Position numbers and translations under genes: made by a program. Source: Deltaproteobacteria bacterium (GTDB taxonomy: Bacteria; Desulfobacterota; Syntrophobacteria; BM002). From it: a stretch of DNA of 8,823 nt. Under the pieces are notes generated by a model, which saw only the letters and a program-made list of their open reading frames with translations, ran no database searches and had not been told where the DNA came from. Shown piece by piece: positions 1 to 5,412 of the stretch. The stretch is taken from positions 248,115 to 256,937 of the forward strand of contig CP070843.1 of NCBI GenBank assembly GCA_020350905.1, written 5' to 3'. How positions within the stretch are numbered: position 1 is the stretch's first letter; every line of letters starts with the position of its first letter.

Positions 1-29
1 ACGCCTCGGATCCAACACCCTGCGGTTGA

Positions 30-165
30 CCGGTGGCACGCCCATCTTCACGGTCTCGCGACAGCAATTCATGAAATATCAGGGTTTCGCCACTTTCCAG
101 TCGAAGCTGGATGGGAAGGCGCGGCAAGTAGAAGGATCCGAAAGCCAGAAGACCTGCCCAGGTGC
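30..165 (+). promoter_or_regulatory. Cobalamin (adenosylcobalamin-type) riboswitch aptamer, 5' half divergent
   Basis: The 3' half matches the cobalamin riboswitch consensus. In order it shows GCCACT at 90-95, GGGAAGGC at 113-120, and the B12 box AGCCAGAAGACCTGCC at 143-158 preceded by GGATCCGAA. These motifs are in the usual order and spacing for the RNA that binds adenosylcobalamin or related corrinoids and controls uptake or synthesis genes. The 5' core is weaker: CAATTCATGAAAT at 65-77 can be aligned to the usual GGAA...GTGAAAAT segment, and GGGTTTC replaces the usual C-rich run before GCCACT. The left boundary is therefore a guess and could extend towards the window edge. A small hairpin at 178-195 (GGCCA/TGGCT) might be the kissing-loop stem. 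The + orientation fits the terminator and genes downstream. Confidence 0.72.
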
Positions 166-204
166 TAGTCGATTATAGGCCACGTGGACATGGCTGAGAT
201 TGAC

Positions 205-243
205 GATCCTTAAGGATCAAGTAAACTGGGTGCAATCCTTAAG
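205..243 (+). promoter_or_regulatory. Candidate antiterminator / anti-antiterminator segment of the riboswitch
   Basis: Bases 205-218 are a perfect palindrome, GATCCTTAAGGATC, able to form a 5-bp hairpin with a TTAA loop. Bases 209-217 (CTTAAGGAT) are also exactly complementary to 235-243 (ATCCTTAAG), which lie in the 5' arm of the terminator at 234-263. The same RNA can therefore form either hairpin 205-218 plus the terminator, or a 9-bp antiterminator 209-217/235-243 that breaks the terminator. This is the expected layout for transcriptional control by the riboswitch just upstream. The base pairing is visible in the sequence; the regulatory role is inference. Confidence 0.5.
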
Positions 244-269
244 CTGGAGACAGCTTGGGGATTTTTTTT
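234..269 (+). terminator. Strong intrinsic terminator following the riboswitch
   Basis: A 13-bp stem joins 234-246 to 251-263 with a GAGA loop (247-250). Its inner part, AAGCTG/CAGCTT, is perfect, two G-U pairs follow, and AATCC/GGATT closes the base. The stem runs directly into eight T residues at 262-269. This is a textbook rho-independent terminator. Placed about 75 bases after the B12 box, it is most simply the off-switch of the riboswitch, with transcription ending when corrinoid is bound. It could instead end a transcript from outside the window. Confidence 0.85.
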
Positions 270-300
270 GGCACCAACCTCAACCCCCATTTTTCCCGAG

Positions 301-330
301 GGCGCCTGTCGTGGGCAGACGGCAGGTGTC
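301..330. repeat. GC-rich 12-bp palindrome
   Basis: Arms 301-312 and 319-330 pair over 12 bp, including G-U pairs, around a GGGCAG loop. No T-run follows, so it is not a standard intrinsic terminator. It could be an RNA-stabilising hairpin in the leader or a repetitive extragenic palindrome. Confidence 0.5.
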
Positions 331-485
331 TTTGGGAAACACTTAGTTGAGCTGAATTGTGATTGGCACAGAGGCCTGTCCCACCCATCTTACTCTCACA
401 TGCGGAGAATATTAATCGCGGCTGAAAAGCGCTCCCACAGAATCCAGAACTAGGAACTAAGGGATTGCTCAGTAGGCGAGTATGA

Positions 486-503
486 GCGGGCGTCTCTGCC
501 CGC
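486..503. repeat. REP-like palindrome, copy A (GCGGGC-GTCTCT-GCCCGC)
   Basis: This is a perfect 6-bp inverted repeat with a six-base loop. Its core GGCGTCTCTGCCCGCC matches the palindrome at 3863-3882 in loop and 3' arm, which suggests a dispersed intergenic palindrome family. It lies 50 bases upstream of the 86-aa gene. Confidence 0.5.
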
Positions 504-553
504 CGAGAGGTCATTCATGGAAGTGGATCGATTAATCTAAAGGAGGAGAGAAC

Positions 554-814
554 ATGAAAAAGGGGGTAATAGTTTATCTCACTGACAGCAATACGCTACC
601 AATGACCTTTGATGCTGACGAAGCACTGGCACGTCTATCTCTGTCGTGCGATCACTCAGTACTGGCCGCTGCAGCAGAAGGCTTCTATGACATTCCTGAG
701 GCCTGGCATCTGATGCTGACGCGGGGCATGCAGTATATCTCCTGTATCAAAGGACGGTTCAATAAGTCTGGACACATTGAGCTCTATGGGGAACCGCTAA
801 GGTTATACGGGTAG
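554..814 (+). CDS. Unrecognised small protein (86 aa), first gene after the cobalamin riboswitch
   Basis: I do not recognise this family. The frame is supported by an almost perfect Shine-Dalgarno, AGGAGGAGAG at 541-550, seven bases from the core AGGAGG to the ATG. The protein begins with a short basic and hydrophobic strand (KKGVIVYL). An acidic stretch, DADEALARL (residues 21-29), follows, and the rest is compact, with the conserved-looking segment PEAWHLMLTRGMQYISCIKGRF (roughly 48-69) and C-terminal GEPLRLYG. There is no signal peptide, membrane span or metal-cluster motif, and the two cysteines (in SLSCDHS and ISCIKG) are far apart. It looks like a small soluble cytoplasmic alpha/beta protein. 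It is the first gene downstream of the B12 riboswitch, so corrinoid-dependent expression is possible but only inferred. A repeat cluster separates it from the next gene, which has its own promoter. Confidence 0.8.
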   Translation: MKKGVIVYLTDSNTLPMTFDADEALARLSLSCDHSVLAAAAEGFYDIPEAWHLMLTRGMQYISCIKGRFNKSGHIELYGEPLRLYG

Positions 815-822
815 TAACTATT

Positions 823-921
823 GCGGATTTCGGAATGCGGAATGCGGATTGTGGACTAAAAATTGAGTTTCTGATTTGCATTCTATTTTTTTCAATCCGA
901 AATCCGAAATCCGGAATCCGG
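823..921. repeat. Large imperfect inverted repeat built of AATCCG-type heptamers
   Basis: The left arm (823-850) has units like CGGAATG, CGGAATG, CGGATTG. The right arm (894-921) has AATCCGA, AATCCGA, AATCCGG, AATCCGG. The 28-base arms are complementary at about 22 positions, enclosing a 43-base AT-rich spacer with a T-run at 886-892. It could fold into a long hairpin after the 86-aa gene and act as a terminator or RNA-protecting structure. The period-7 pattern suggests a degenerate short repeat that expands by slippage. A related cluster lies at 6995-7022. Confidence 0.65.
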
Positions 922-936
922 AATTACCTTTGCTCA

Positions 937-960
937 ATTACTCCACTATTCCATTACTCC
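937..960. repeat. Three tandem 8-bp units (ATTACTCC, ACTATTCC, ATTACTCC)
   Basis: Three octamers lie head to tail, two identical and one diverged. They directly follow the AATCCG cluster and precede the promoter of the siroheme protein gene. This is a small satellite typical of repeat-prone intergenic DNA. No function is evident. Confidence 0.6.
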
Positions 961-975
961 ACAGCCTTGGGCTAA

Positions 976-1004
976 TTGTCACCAGCGTCTGTATGGTTTA
1001 AAAT
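976..1004 (+). promoter_or_regulatory. Sigma70-type promoter for the siroheme/ferredoxin protein gene
   Basis: TTGTCA (976-981) and TAAAAT (999-1004) each match five of six consensus bases and are separated by the optimal 17 bases. The expected start near 1011 leaves a leader of about 36 bases. Just downstream, CCTCC at 1006-1010 is complementary to the Shine-Dalgarno core GGAGG at 1032-1036, with the palindrome CCAATTGG between them. This may be an operator or a start-site structure. Confidence 0.65.
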
Positions 1005-1046
1005 TCCTCCAGAATTGCCAATTGGTACTGAGGAGGGTTTACCCAT

Positions 1047-1868
1047 ATGAAGGTGACCTGGGACAGTGAGGCTGAAAAGACACTCCGCCGCGTTCCGTTT
1101 TTCGTTCGCACCAAGGTGCGCAAAAAAGTGGAAGAAGAGGTTGCCGCTGCCGGCCGCAATCGCGTCACCAAGACCGATCTGGAAGAGAGCAAGCGGAATC
1201 ACCTGAAACGTCTTAGCGAGGGAGTCAAAGGCTACAGCGTCGAGGCCTGTTTTGGCTCCAGTGGCTGCCAGAACGCTGTAGTCTCTTCAGCGGACCCGGT
1301 TTCCAACCTTGAAAGTCTGCTGGAAGGGGCAGACCTGCTCAGCTTTCTCCGTTCACAATTGGGCGACCATATGAAGTTACATCACCAGCTTCGTGTAACT
1401 CTGTCAGACTGTCCCAATGCTTGTTCCCAGCCACAAATCAAAGATATCGGTATTATCGGCCAGGCCCAGGTTGCTTGTGAGCCCGAGGAGTGCACTGCTT
1501 GTGGAGAGTGTGAGGCTGTCTGCCAGGAATCAGCCATACTATTAGATGACGGATTTCTGATTTCCATAGAGGAAGATCTCTGCGTTGAATGTGGTGCTTG
1601 TGCCCGTGTATGCCCCAGCAGCGCAATTAGCACCACGGCCAACAATTACAGAATTCTAGTCGGTGGCAAACTGGGTCGCCACCCTCAACTCGCCCGTGAT
1701 CTGACCAGCAATCTTGACGCAGAGCAAGTACTCGACCTGGTGAGTGGTATCGTTGATTTTTTCAAAGCCAACGCCAAGAGTGGGGAACGGCTGGGAGCGC
1801 TCATCAATAGAGTAGGATGGAAGGAGTTTAGGAAAGCAGTCCTTGAGCCATTGGACCACCCCCTATAG
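1047..1868 (+). CDS. Siroheme/[4Fe-4S] sulfite-reductase-like protein with PCP-reductase-type N-terminus and two ferredoxin clusters
   Basis: Residues 1-50 (WDSEAEKTLRRVPFFVRTKV...) match the small domain found at the C-terminus of light-independent protochlorophyllide reductase subunit B (PCP_red). Residues about 58-140 resemble the siroheme-[4Fe-4S] domain of nitrite/sulfite reductases, with C68-x5-C74 and C122-x3-C126 as the four cluster ligands. An inserted ferredoxin carries C149-C152-C155-C159 and C179-C182-C185-C189. The tail, LVGGKLGRHPQLA through GERLGALINRVG, is the usual end of the siroheme domain. It is therefore a soluble electron-transfer or reductase protein with up to three [4Fe-4S] clusters plus siroheme. 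It is much shorter than assimilatory enzymes and contains one catalytic half. It resembles the small dissimilatory-sulfite-reductase-like proteins (DsrLP/P590 type), whose substrate is unclear. The ATG follows AGGAGG at 1031-1036, with ten bases between. No partner gene is adjacent. Confidence 0.9.
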   Translation: MKVTWDSEAEKTLRRVPFFVRTKVRKKVEEEVAAAGRNRVTKTDLEESKRNHLKRLSEGVKGYSVEACFGSSGCQNAVVSSADPVSNLESLLEGADLLSFLRSQLGDHMKLHHQLRVTLSDCPNACSQPQIKDIGIIGQAQVACEPEECTACGECEAVCQESAILLDDGFLISIEEDLCVECGACARVCPSSAISTTANNYRILVGGKLGRHPQLARDLTSNLDAEQVLDLVSGIVDFFKANAKSGERLGALINRVGWKEFRKAVLEPLDHPL

Positions 1869-1896
1869 CCCAGCGGAAAACTGTGGGAGGTGGTTC

Positions 1897-1963
1897 GACA
1901 CGGGGAAAGGGAGATACGGCGAGAAAGATTCAGGAGGAAATGGCATCTCCGTATCGCCGTGTC
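1897..1963. terminator. Compound inverted repeat between convergent genes
   Basis: Two 7-bp pairings are nested: GACACGG (1897-1903) with CCGTGTC (1957-1963), and GATACGG (1913-1919) with CCGTATC (1949-1955). The internal loop is nine bases on one side and one on the other. It lies between the convergent siroheme protein and dehydrogenase genes, so it may halt transcription from both sides. There is no T-run, so any termination would be rho-assisted or only RNA-end protection. Confidence 0.4.
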
Positions 1964-1988
1964 ACGAGGTTGCCAAGAGCAAGCCCCG

Positions 1989-2879
1989 CTACCAGACCGC
2001 TTCCCTTAGCGTTTGTTCCAGGGAAATCGGCTCAAGACCAAGAAGCTCATAGAAGATTTTCTCGTTGTCGCAGGTGCTGCCCTCCAGTAGCATGGTTATC
2101 TGATCTATGGTGAGGGGATATCCAGGAGCGTGCTGGAGTGCGGAAGTAGCCAGTCGTAAGGGTAGAACCGGCATGTGAATTTTTACGATGGACTTACCCA
2201 TCACCCGGGCCAGGGTATCCATGATTTCATCGAAGGTTACGTTGTCAGGACCGCCCACATCCAGCGTCTGATCCTTGGCGGTTTCCGGGTCAAGAGCCTT
2301 CTCGAACCCCTGAGCTACTGTGGTAACACTAACCGGCTGAAAACGGTATTGGCCATCCCCGATGATGGGAACCACATACTTCTTTACCATATCCTGGAAC
2401 ATCTTTATGGCTTCCCCACCCCTGCCAAAGATTAGGGAAGGCCGAAAGATAGCGTAATTCAGCCCGCTCTGACGTACGAGCTCTTCTGCGGCGAATTTGG
2501 TACGCAGGTATGGGGTAGGACCATCTTCCCGAGCCCCCAGGGCACTCATATGAAGAAGCCGCGGAACCTTTGTTTCTTTGGCAGCTTCAATGACATTGGC
2601 CGTGGCCTCAGTGTGCAGCCGCTCAAAGGTAATGTCCTTACTTGGAAAGGCTCGGATGATACCCACCAGATGTATGATCGCATCACATCCCTGCATCCCT
2701 TGGATCAAATCAGCAACCTCATTCACCGTGCCGGGTATTGTCTCCACATCATCCGGTCTTTTCAGCTTATGCTCAGAGCCTGGTCTCACCAACGCCCTGA
2801 CCTGGTGACCTTTTTCCACTAGTTCATGCAAGACATGATTGCCTACAAAACCTGTGCTTCCTGTGACAAATACCTTCAT
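1989..2879 (-). CDS. Atypical short-chain dehydrogenase / NAD(P)-dependent epimerase, complex I NDUFA9-like
   Basis: This is a 296-aa extended/atypical SDR with an N-terminal Rossmann fold. The nucleotide-binding motif is TGSTGFVG (G7, G10, G13). HLVGI (70-74) is the strand-4 region. The pattern HMSALGA (110-116) followed by Y124-LRT-K128 gives the YxxxK pair, and RPSLIFGRGG (146-155) is typical of the group. The length and the HLVGI/RPS-IFG pattern point to the NDUFA9-like subfamily, bacterial relatives of a mitochondrial complex I accessory subunit. Members bind NAD(P)H, but most have no proven substrate; sugar-nucleotide, sterol or quinone-related roles have been suggested. No complex I genes are nearby. 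There is no membrane span, so it should be cytoplasmic. The ATG has AGGAG (complement of 2886-2890) seven bases upstream. Confidence 0.88.
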   Translation of the reverse strand: MKVFVTGSTGFVGNHVLHELVEKGHQVRALVRPGSEHKLKRPDDVETIPGTVNEVADLIQGMQGCDAIIHLVGIIRAFPSKDITFERLHTEATANVIEAAKETKVPRLLHMSALGAREDGPTPYLRTKFAAEELVRQSGLNYAIFRPSLIFGRGGEAIKMFQDMVKKYVVPIIGDGQYRFQPVSVTTVAQGFEKALDPETAKDQTLDVGGPDNVTFDEIMDTLARVMGKSIVKIHMPVLPLRLATSALQHAPGYPLTIDQITMLLEGSTCDNEKIFYELLGLEPISLEQTLREAVW

Positions 2880-3103
2880 GGCAAGCTCCTATGCACCGGC
2901 AGCAAACTGGACATGTAAGAGGCGGACATACAAGTGCGCACAACGGCTGGTTTTGCTGACCCGAACGCTGTCAGTGAAAACCTGCTGTGATGTGACAGGC
3001 CAAACGGTTAGCAGTAGATGGAGATATCTTATAACAAGCCCCAAGATTAGGCAAGAGAGACAAGCGCTACTTGCACCCTGTAAAACAATTTATTAATGGT
3101 TGC

Positions 3104-3132
3104 TTGACCTTCAACGATACCAGTCTTATGCT
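3104..3132 (+). promoter_or_regulatory. Sigma70-type promoter for the M50 protease gene
   Basis: TTGACC (3104-3109, five of six consensus) and TATGCT (3127-3132, four of six) are separated by exactly 17 bases. A start near 3139 gives a leader of about 34 bases containing GGAGG at 3156-3160. The rest of the 293-base divergent gap (2880-3172) holds one weak 6-bp inverted repeat (2968-2973/2993-2998) and no gene. A clear promoter for the leftward dehydrogenase was not found. Confidence 0.6.
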
Positions 3133-3172
3133 GTGGGGTGGAGGGCAAACGTAACGGAGGGACATTTATCCT

Positions 3173-3796
3173 ATGGTCATGTTGACTCTTGCGAAGGTAA
3201 TGATCTTTGTGGTTCTTCTCTTTTCCGTAATCTTGCATGAGGTGGCCCATGGCTACACTGCGCTTCGCCTGGGTGATCCTACTGCACGTGACGCCGGCCG
3301 TCTTACCTTAAACCCGATTAAACACATTGACCCGTTCGGAACACTGGTTTTGCCTCTGCTTCTCCACCTCGCTCAATCTCCCATTCTGATAGGTTGGGCC
3401 AAACCAGTTCCGGTAAATCCCTACCTTCTGAGAGAGCCGAATAAAGCAATGATGCTAGTGGCTGCCTCTGGACCTCTCACCAATATCACACTGGCTGTGC
3501 TCTTTGCTCTGGGACTTCGAAACCTGCCAGCCTCAACGGTTCCACTGTTCGTCGACCTCTTGGTTTTTTCCTGCTACATAAATATCATCCTCGCGCTCTT
3601 CAACCTCTTGCCGGTTCCACCTTTGGATGGCTCTAAGCTGATAGCGGGCCTGCTTCCGGTTAGACTGAGAGAGTCCTACCTGCGATTAGGGCGCTATGGC
3701 ATCTTTATCGTCCTACCCTTCGTCTATTTAGCTCTGAAATATGGGGTGCTCACGACAATTGTCGAAGGTATCTTTTACTTCCTGGTTCGGGCATGA
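3173..3796 (+). CDS. Site-2-protease-family (M50) zinc metalloprotease, integral membrane
   Basis: This is a 207-aa, very hydrophobic protein of the compact YwhC/Rv-type S2P group, intramembrane proteases that cut membrane-embedded substrates. The zinc motif HEVAH is at residues 22-26 inside the first membrane helix (H22, E23, H26). The third zinc ligand is D152 in NLLPVPPLDG (144-153), within a later helix. The conserved loop GDPTARDAGRLTLNPIKHIDPFGT (34-57) and the GP-TN motif (100-104) are also typical. About five to six membrane segments are visible, and there is no PDZ domain, unlike RseP. All catalytic residues are present. Substrates cannot be predicted, because no anti-sigma factor or sporulation gene lies nearby. 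ATG at 3173 follows GGAGG (3156-3160) at 12 bases; a second ATG at 3179 would remove only two residues. Confidence 0.93.
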   Translation: MVMLTLAKVMIFVVLLFSVILHEVAHGYTALRLGDPTARDAGRLTLNPIKHIDPFGTLVLPLLLHLAQSPILIGWAKPVPVNPYLLREPNKAMMLVAASGPLTNITLAVLFALGLRNLPASTVPLFVDLLVFSCYINIILALFNLLPVPPLDGSKLIAGLLPVRLRESYLRLGRYGIFIVLPFVYLALKYGVLTTIVEGIFYFLVRA

Positions 3797-3801
3797 TTGT
3801 T

Positions 3802-3821
3802 GGCGGGTTCAGAGGCTCGCC
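3802..3821. repeat. REP-like palindrome, copy D, just after the M50 gene
   Basis: Arms 3802-3809 (GGCGGGTT) and 3814-3821 (GGCTCGCC) pair over 8 bp with G-U pairs and a CAGA loop, six bases after the stop codon. On the opposite strand the sequence reads GGCGAGCCTCTGAACCCGCC, resembling the palindromes at 486-503 and 3863-3882 with the shared CTCTG loop. A loose T-rich stretch (3832-3838) follows, so it may also help end the M50 transcript. Confidence 0.5.
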
Positions 3822-3862
3822 CTACTTGATCTATTTTTCGAAAGGAAAAACATTTTTGGTGC

Positions 3863-3882
3863 GGTAGGCGCCTCTGCCTGCC
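3863..3882. repeat. REP-like palindrome, copy B (GGTAGGC-GCCTCT-GCCTGCC)
   Basis: This is a 7-bp inverted repeat, including one G-U pair, with a six-base loop. Its core GGCGCCTCTGCCTGCC closely matches copy A at 486-503. It lies between the convergent M50 and MltF genes, 33 bases from the mltF stop codon, and may serve as a bidirectional transcript end. Confidence 0.5.
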
Positions 3883-3914
3883 TGCAGAGTGATACACTGC
3901 TCAATTTATTCTTT

Positions 3915-5375
3915 CTACATTGAAGATTTCAGGCCACTCAACTGAAAGGTCCTGTCCATTTCAGACGGCTGCCTAGGATTTTGTGGAGTCTGCTGAGTGG
4001 TCTGCACAAGGATTCCGTAGTAGGTCTTGATTCGGTCCACATATCTGACCGGTTCGGTTCCTCTAGCATACCCATGGGGCAAGTTGCGGTAATACTTCTT
4101 CTGACGCAGTAACGGCAGAACAGCGCTCACATCCTGCCAACTATTTGCATCTTTCTCCAGTCTTTCGGCCAGCATTCTTGCGTCCTCAAGGTGTCCCCAA
4201 CCTACATTGTAGGCAGCCAGAGCCATATATGTACGATCAGGCTCGGACACATCCTCGCCAATTCGTTTGTGTATCTGAGCCAAGTAGCGGACACCACCTT
4301 CAATGGATTGGCGGGGATCTATCCTGCTTTTCACGCCTAGGGTTTTAGCGGTCTTCTGAGTAAGCATCATCAAGCCCCTGACCCCGGTAAAACTCACTGC
4401 CTTTGGGTCCCAGTGCGATTCTTGATAGGACTGCGCTGCCACAAGCCGCCAATCCAACCCATGCTTTTCTGCGGCCTCTTCGAACTGATCGCGGTACCGC
4501 GGCAAACGATGACGCACCCTGTTGTGGTATTGCACCAGATCCACATAATCAAAAACCTTGAGATGCCCATAGTAGTGTTGTTTGAGACGCAGGAGCAAGG
4601 CAGAGGTTTCCGGCCGGGAGAACCATCTCTCAACGGCTGCCAAAAGGTGATGGTGCTGCGGATGCAGGGCCCACGCCAGCCGCTGGCCATCTTCAATTGC
4701 AAAGTGAATGCTTAACTGGGGATAATAGCGCCGATTAACCGCAACAATGTTCGAATCAGCTATGGTAAGTGGTACTATGCCCCGCCAGACCATCTCTAGG
4801 ATTTCCTCGGTCTCGTATCCTGAAACCGGCATCCACGACAATCCAGGATATTGCTGTTTGAGCTGCCTCAGCCGTTCCTCATATGAGGTGCCGGCATTTA
4901 CCCATAAAGGCTGACCAATGAGATCGTCCACATTGTCAGGTGACGGTCCTCCCCGTCGCCCCACCACCTGCTGCTGGACTTCCATATAAGCAGGCCCGAA
5001 TGCCACTTTTCGTCTTCGCTGTTCTGTGACGGGAAAGCCTGCGGCAATGATGTCAGCATCACCGCGAAGGAGGGAGGGGATCATTTCTTTGAAATTGTGG
5101 GTGACAACACAGACCAGCTTTACACCCAGATAGTCAGCGAAGGCTTTGGCCAACTCGTACTCAAAGCCGGCAAATCCCATGGGGCCCTCGTAATAGCAGG
5201 TGGCATTGTTCCTGATAAGGACTCGAAGCTCGCCCCTAGCCTTTATAATCCCTAACTCATTCTGCGGGGTAAGCTGCTCACAACCTGCGCCAGCCACCAG
5301 TGCCAAACAAATGATGGTCAAGCTCGCCCGTTTCATCCAGGTCATAGGGGTTGCTTTCTTATCGGACTGTGCCAT
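3915..5375 (-). CDS. mltF: Membrane-bound lytic murein transglycosylase F (MltF-like)
   Basis: This enzyme cleaves the MurNAc-GlcNAc bond of peptidoglycan, forming 1,6-anhydroMurNAc, in the periplasm. Numbered from the ATG at 5375 (486 aa), the order is: basic start and hydrophobic signal (MKRASLTIICLALVAGAG), probable lipoprotein cysteine C32, a solute-binding-protein-3-like module from about 42 to 275 (GELRVLIRNN, FAGFEYELAKAFADYLG, ADIIAAGFPVTEQRR, WVNAGTSYEERL), and a family 1 SLT domain from about 300. The latter has catalytic E319 in QSYQESHWDP, GVRGLMML (331-338) and AAYNVGWGH (387-395). This two-module order and length match MltF (E. coli 518 aa). A longer TTG start at 5423 is possible, but it has no Shine-Dalgarno and lies inside a hairpin. 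The ATG at 5375 has AAGG eight bases upstream and a preceding GTG. Confidence 0.93.
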   Translation of the reverse strand: MAQSDKKATPMTWMKRASLTIICLALVAGAGCEQLTPQNELGIIKARGELRVLIRNNATCYYEGPMGFAGFEYELAKAFADYLGVKLVCVVTHNFKEMIPSLLRGDADIIAAGFPVTEQRRRKVAFGPAYMEVQQQVVGRRGGPSPDNVDDLIGQPLWVNAGTSYEERLRQLKQQYPGLSWMPVSGYETEEILEMVWRGIVPLTIADSNIVAVNRRYYPQLSIHFAIEDGQRLAWALHPQHHHLLAAVERWFSRPETSALLLRLKQHYYGHLKVFDYVDLVQYHNRVRHRLPRYRDQFEEAAEKHGLDWRLVAAQSYQESHWDPKAVSFTGVRGLMMLTQKTAKTLGVKSRIDPRQSIEGGVRYLAQIHKRIGEDVSEPDRTYMALAAYNVGWGHLEDARMLAERLEKDANSWQDVSAVLPLLRQKKYYRNLPHGYARGTEPVRYVDRIKTYYGILVQTTQQTPQNPRQPSEMDRTFQLSGLKSSM

Positions 5376-5412
5376 CACTACAGCCTTTACGCACCCTTTC
5401 TTACGCCAGAAA

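Larger units (their letters stand above)
270..553 (+). other. Gene-free leader between riboswitch terminator and the 86-aa gene
   Basis: No open frame here has a ribosome-binding site or recognisable protein features. The stretch holds two palindromes (301-330 and 486-503) and the strong Shine-Dalgarno of the next gene. I could not find a convincing sigma70 promoter, so transcription reading through from the riboswitch is the simplest source of the downstream message. A promoter of another sigma class cannot be excluded. Confidence 0.5.

Noticed and set aside
2..178. Open frame at the left edge that could be the C-terminus of a protein cut by the window
   Set aside because: The same bases carry the ordered conserved blocks of a cobalamin riboswitch, the predicted peptide resembles nothing, and it lacks any domain feature.
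363..385. TTGGCAC resembling the -24 part of a sigma54 promoter
   Set aside because: The matching TTGC -12 element is not at the required spacing.
239..514. 91-codon minus-strand frame in the riboswitch leader
   Set aside because: It overlaps the terminator and palindromes, has low-complexity composition with no domain, and no ribosome-binding site was seen.
1382..1645. Minus-strand frame opposite the ferredoxin region
   Set aside because: It is antisense to a gene with intact cysteine motifs, and its composition is that of a complementary shadow.
1883..2113. Plus-strand frame with AGGAGG just before an ATG near 1940
   Set aside because: The spacing from AGGAGG to ATG is only two bases, the frame runs antisense into the dehydrogenase 3' end, and its arginine/serine/proline-rich product looks like a shadow frame.
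4394..4715. Overlapping frames on both strands inside mltF
   Set aside because: Both lie within the SLT and binding-protein modules of an intact coding frame and have no motifs of their own.
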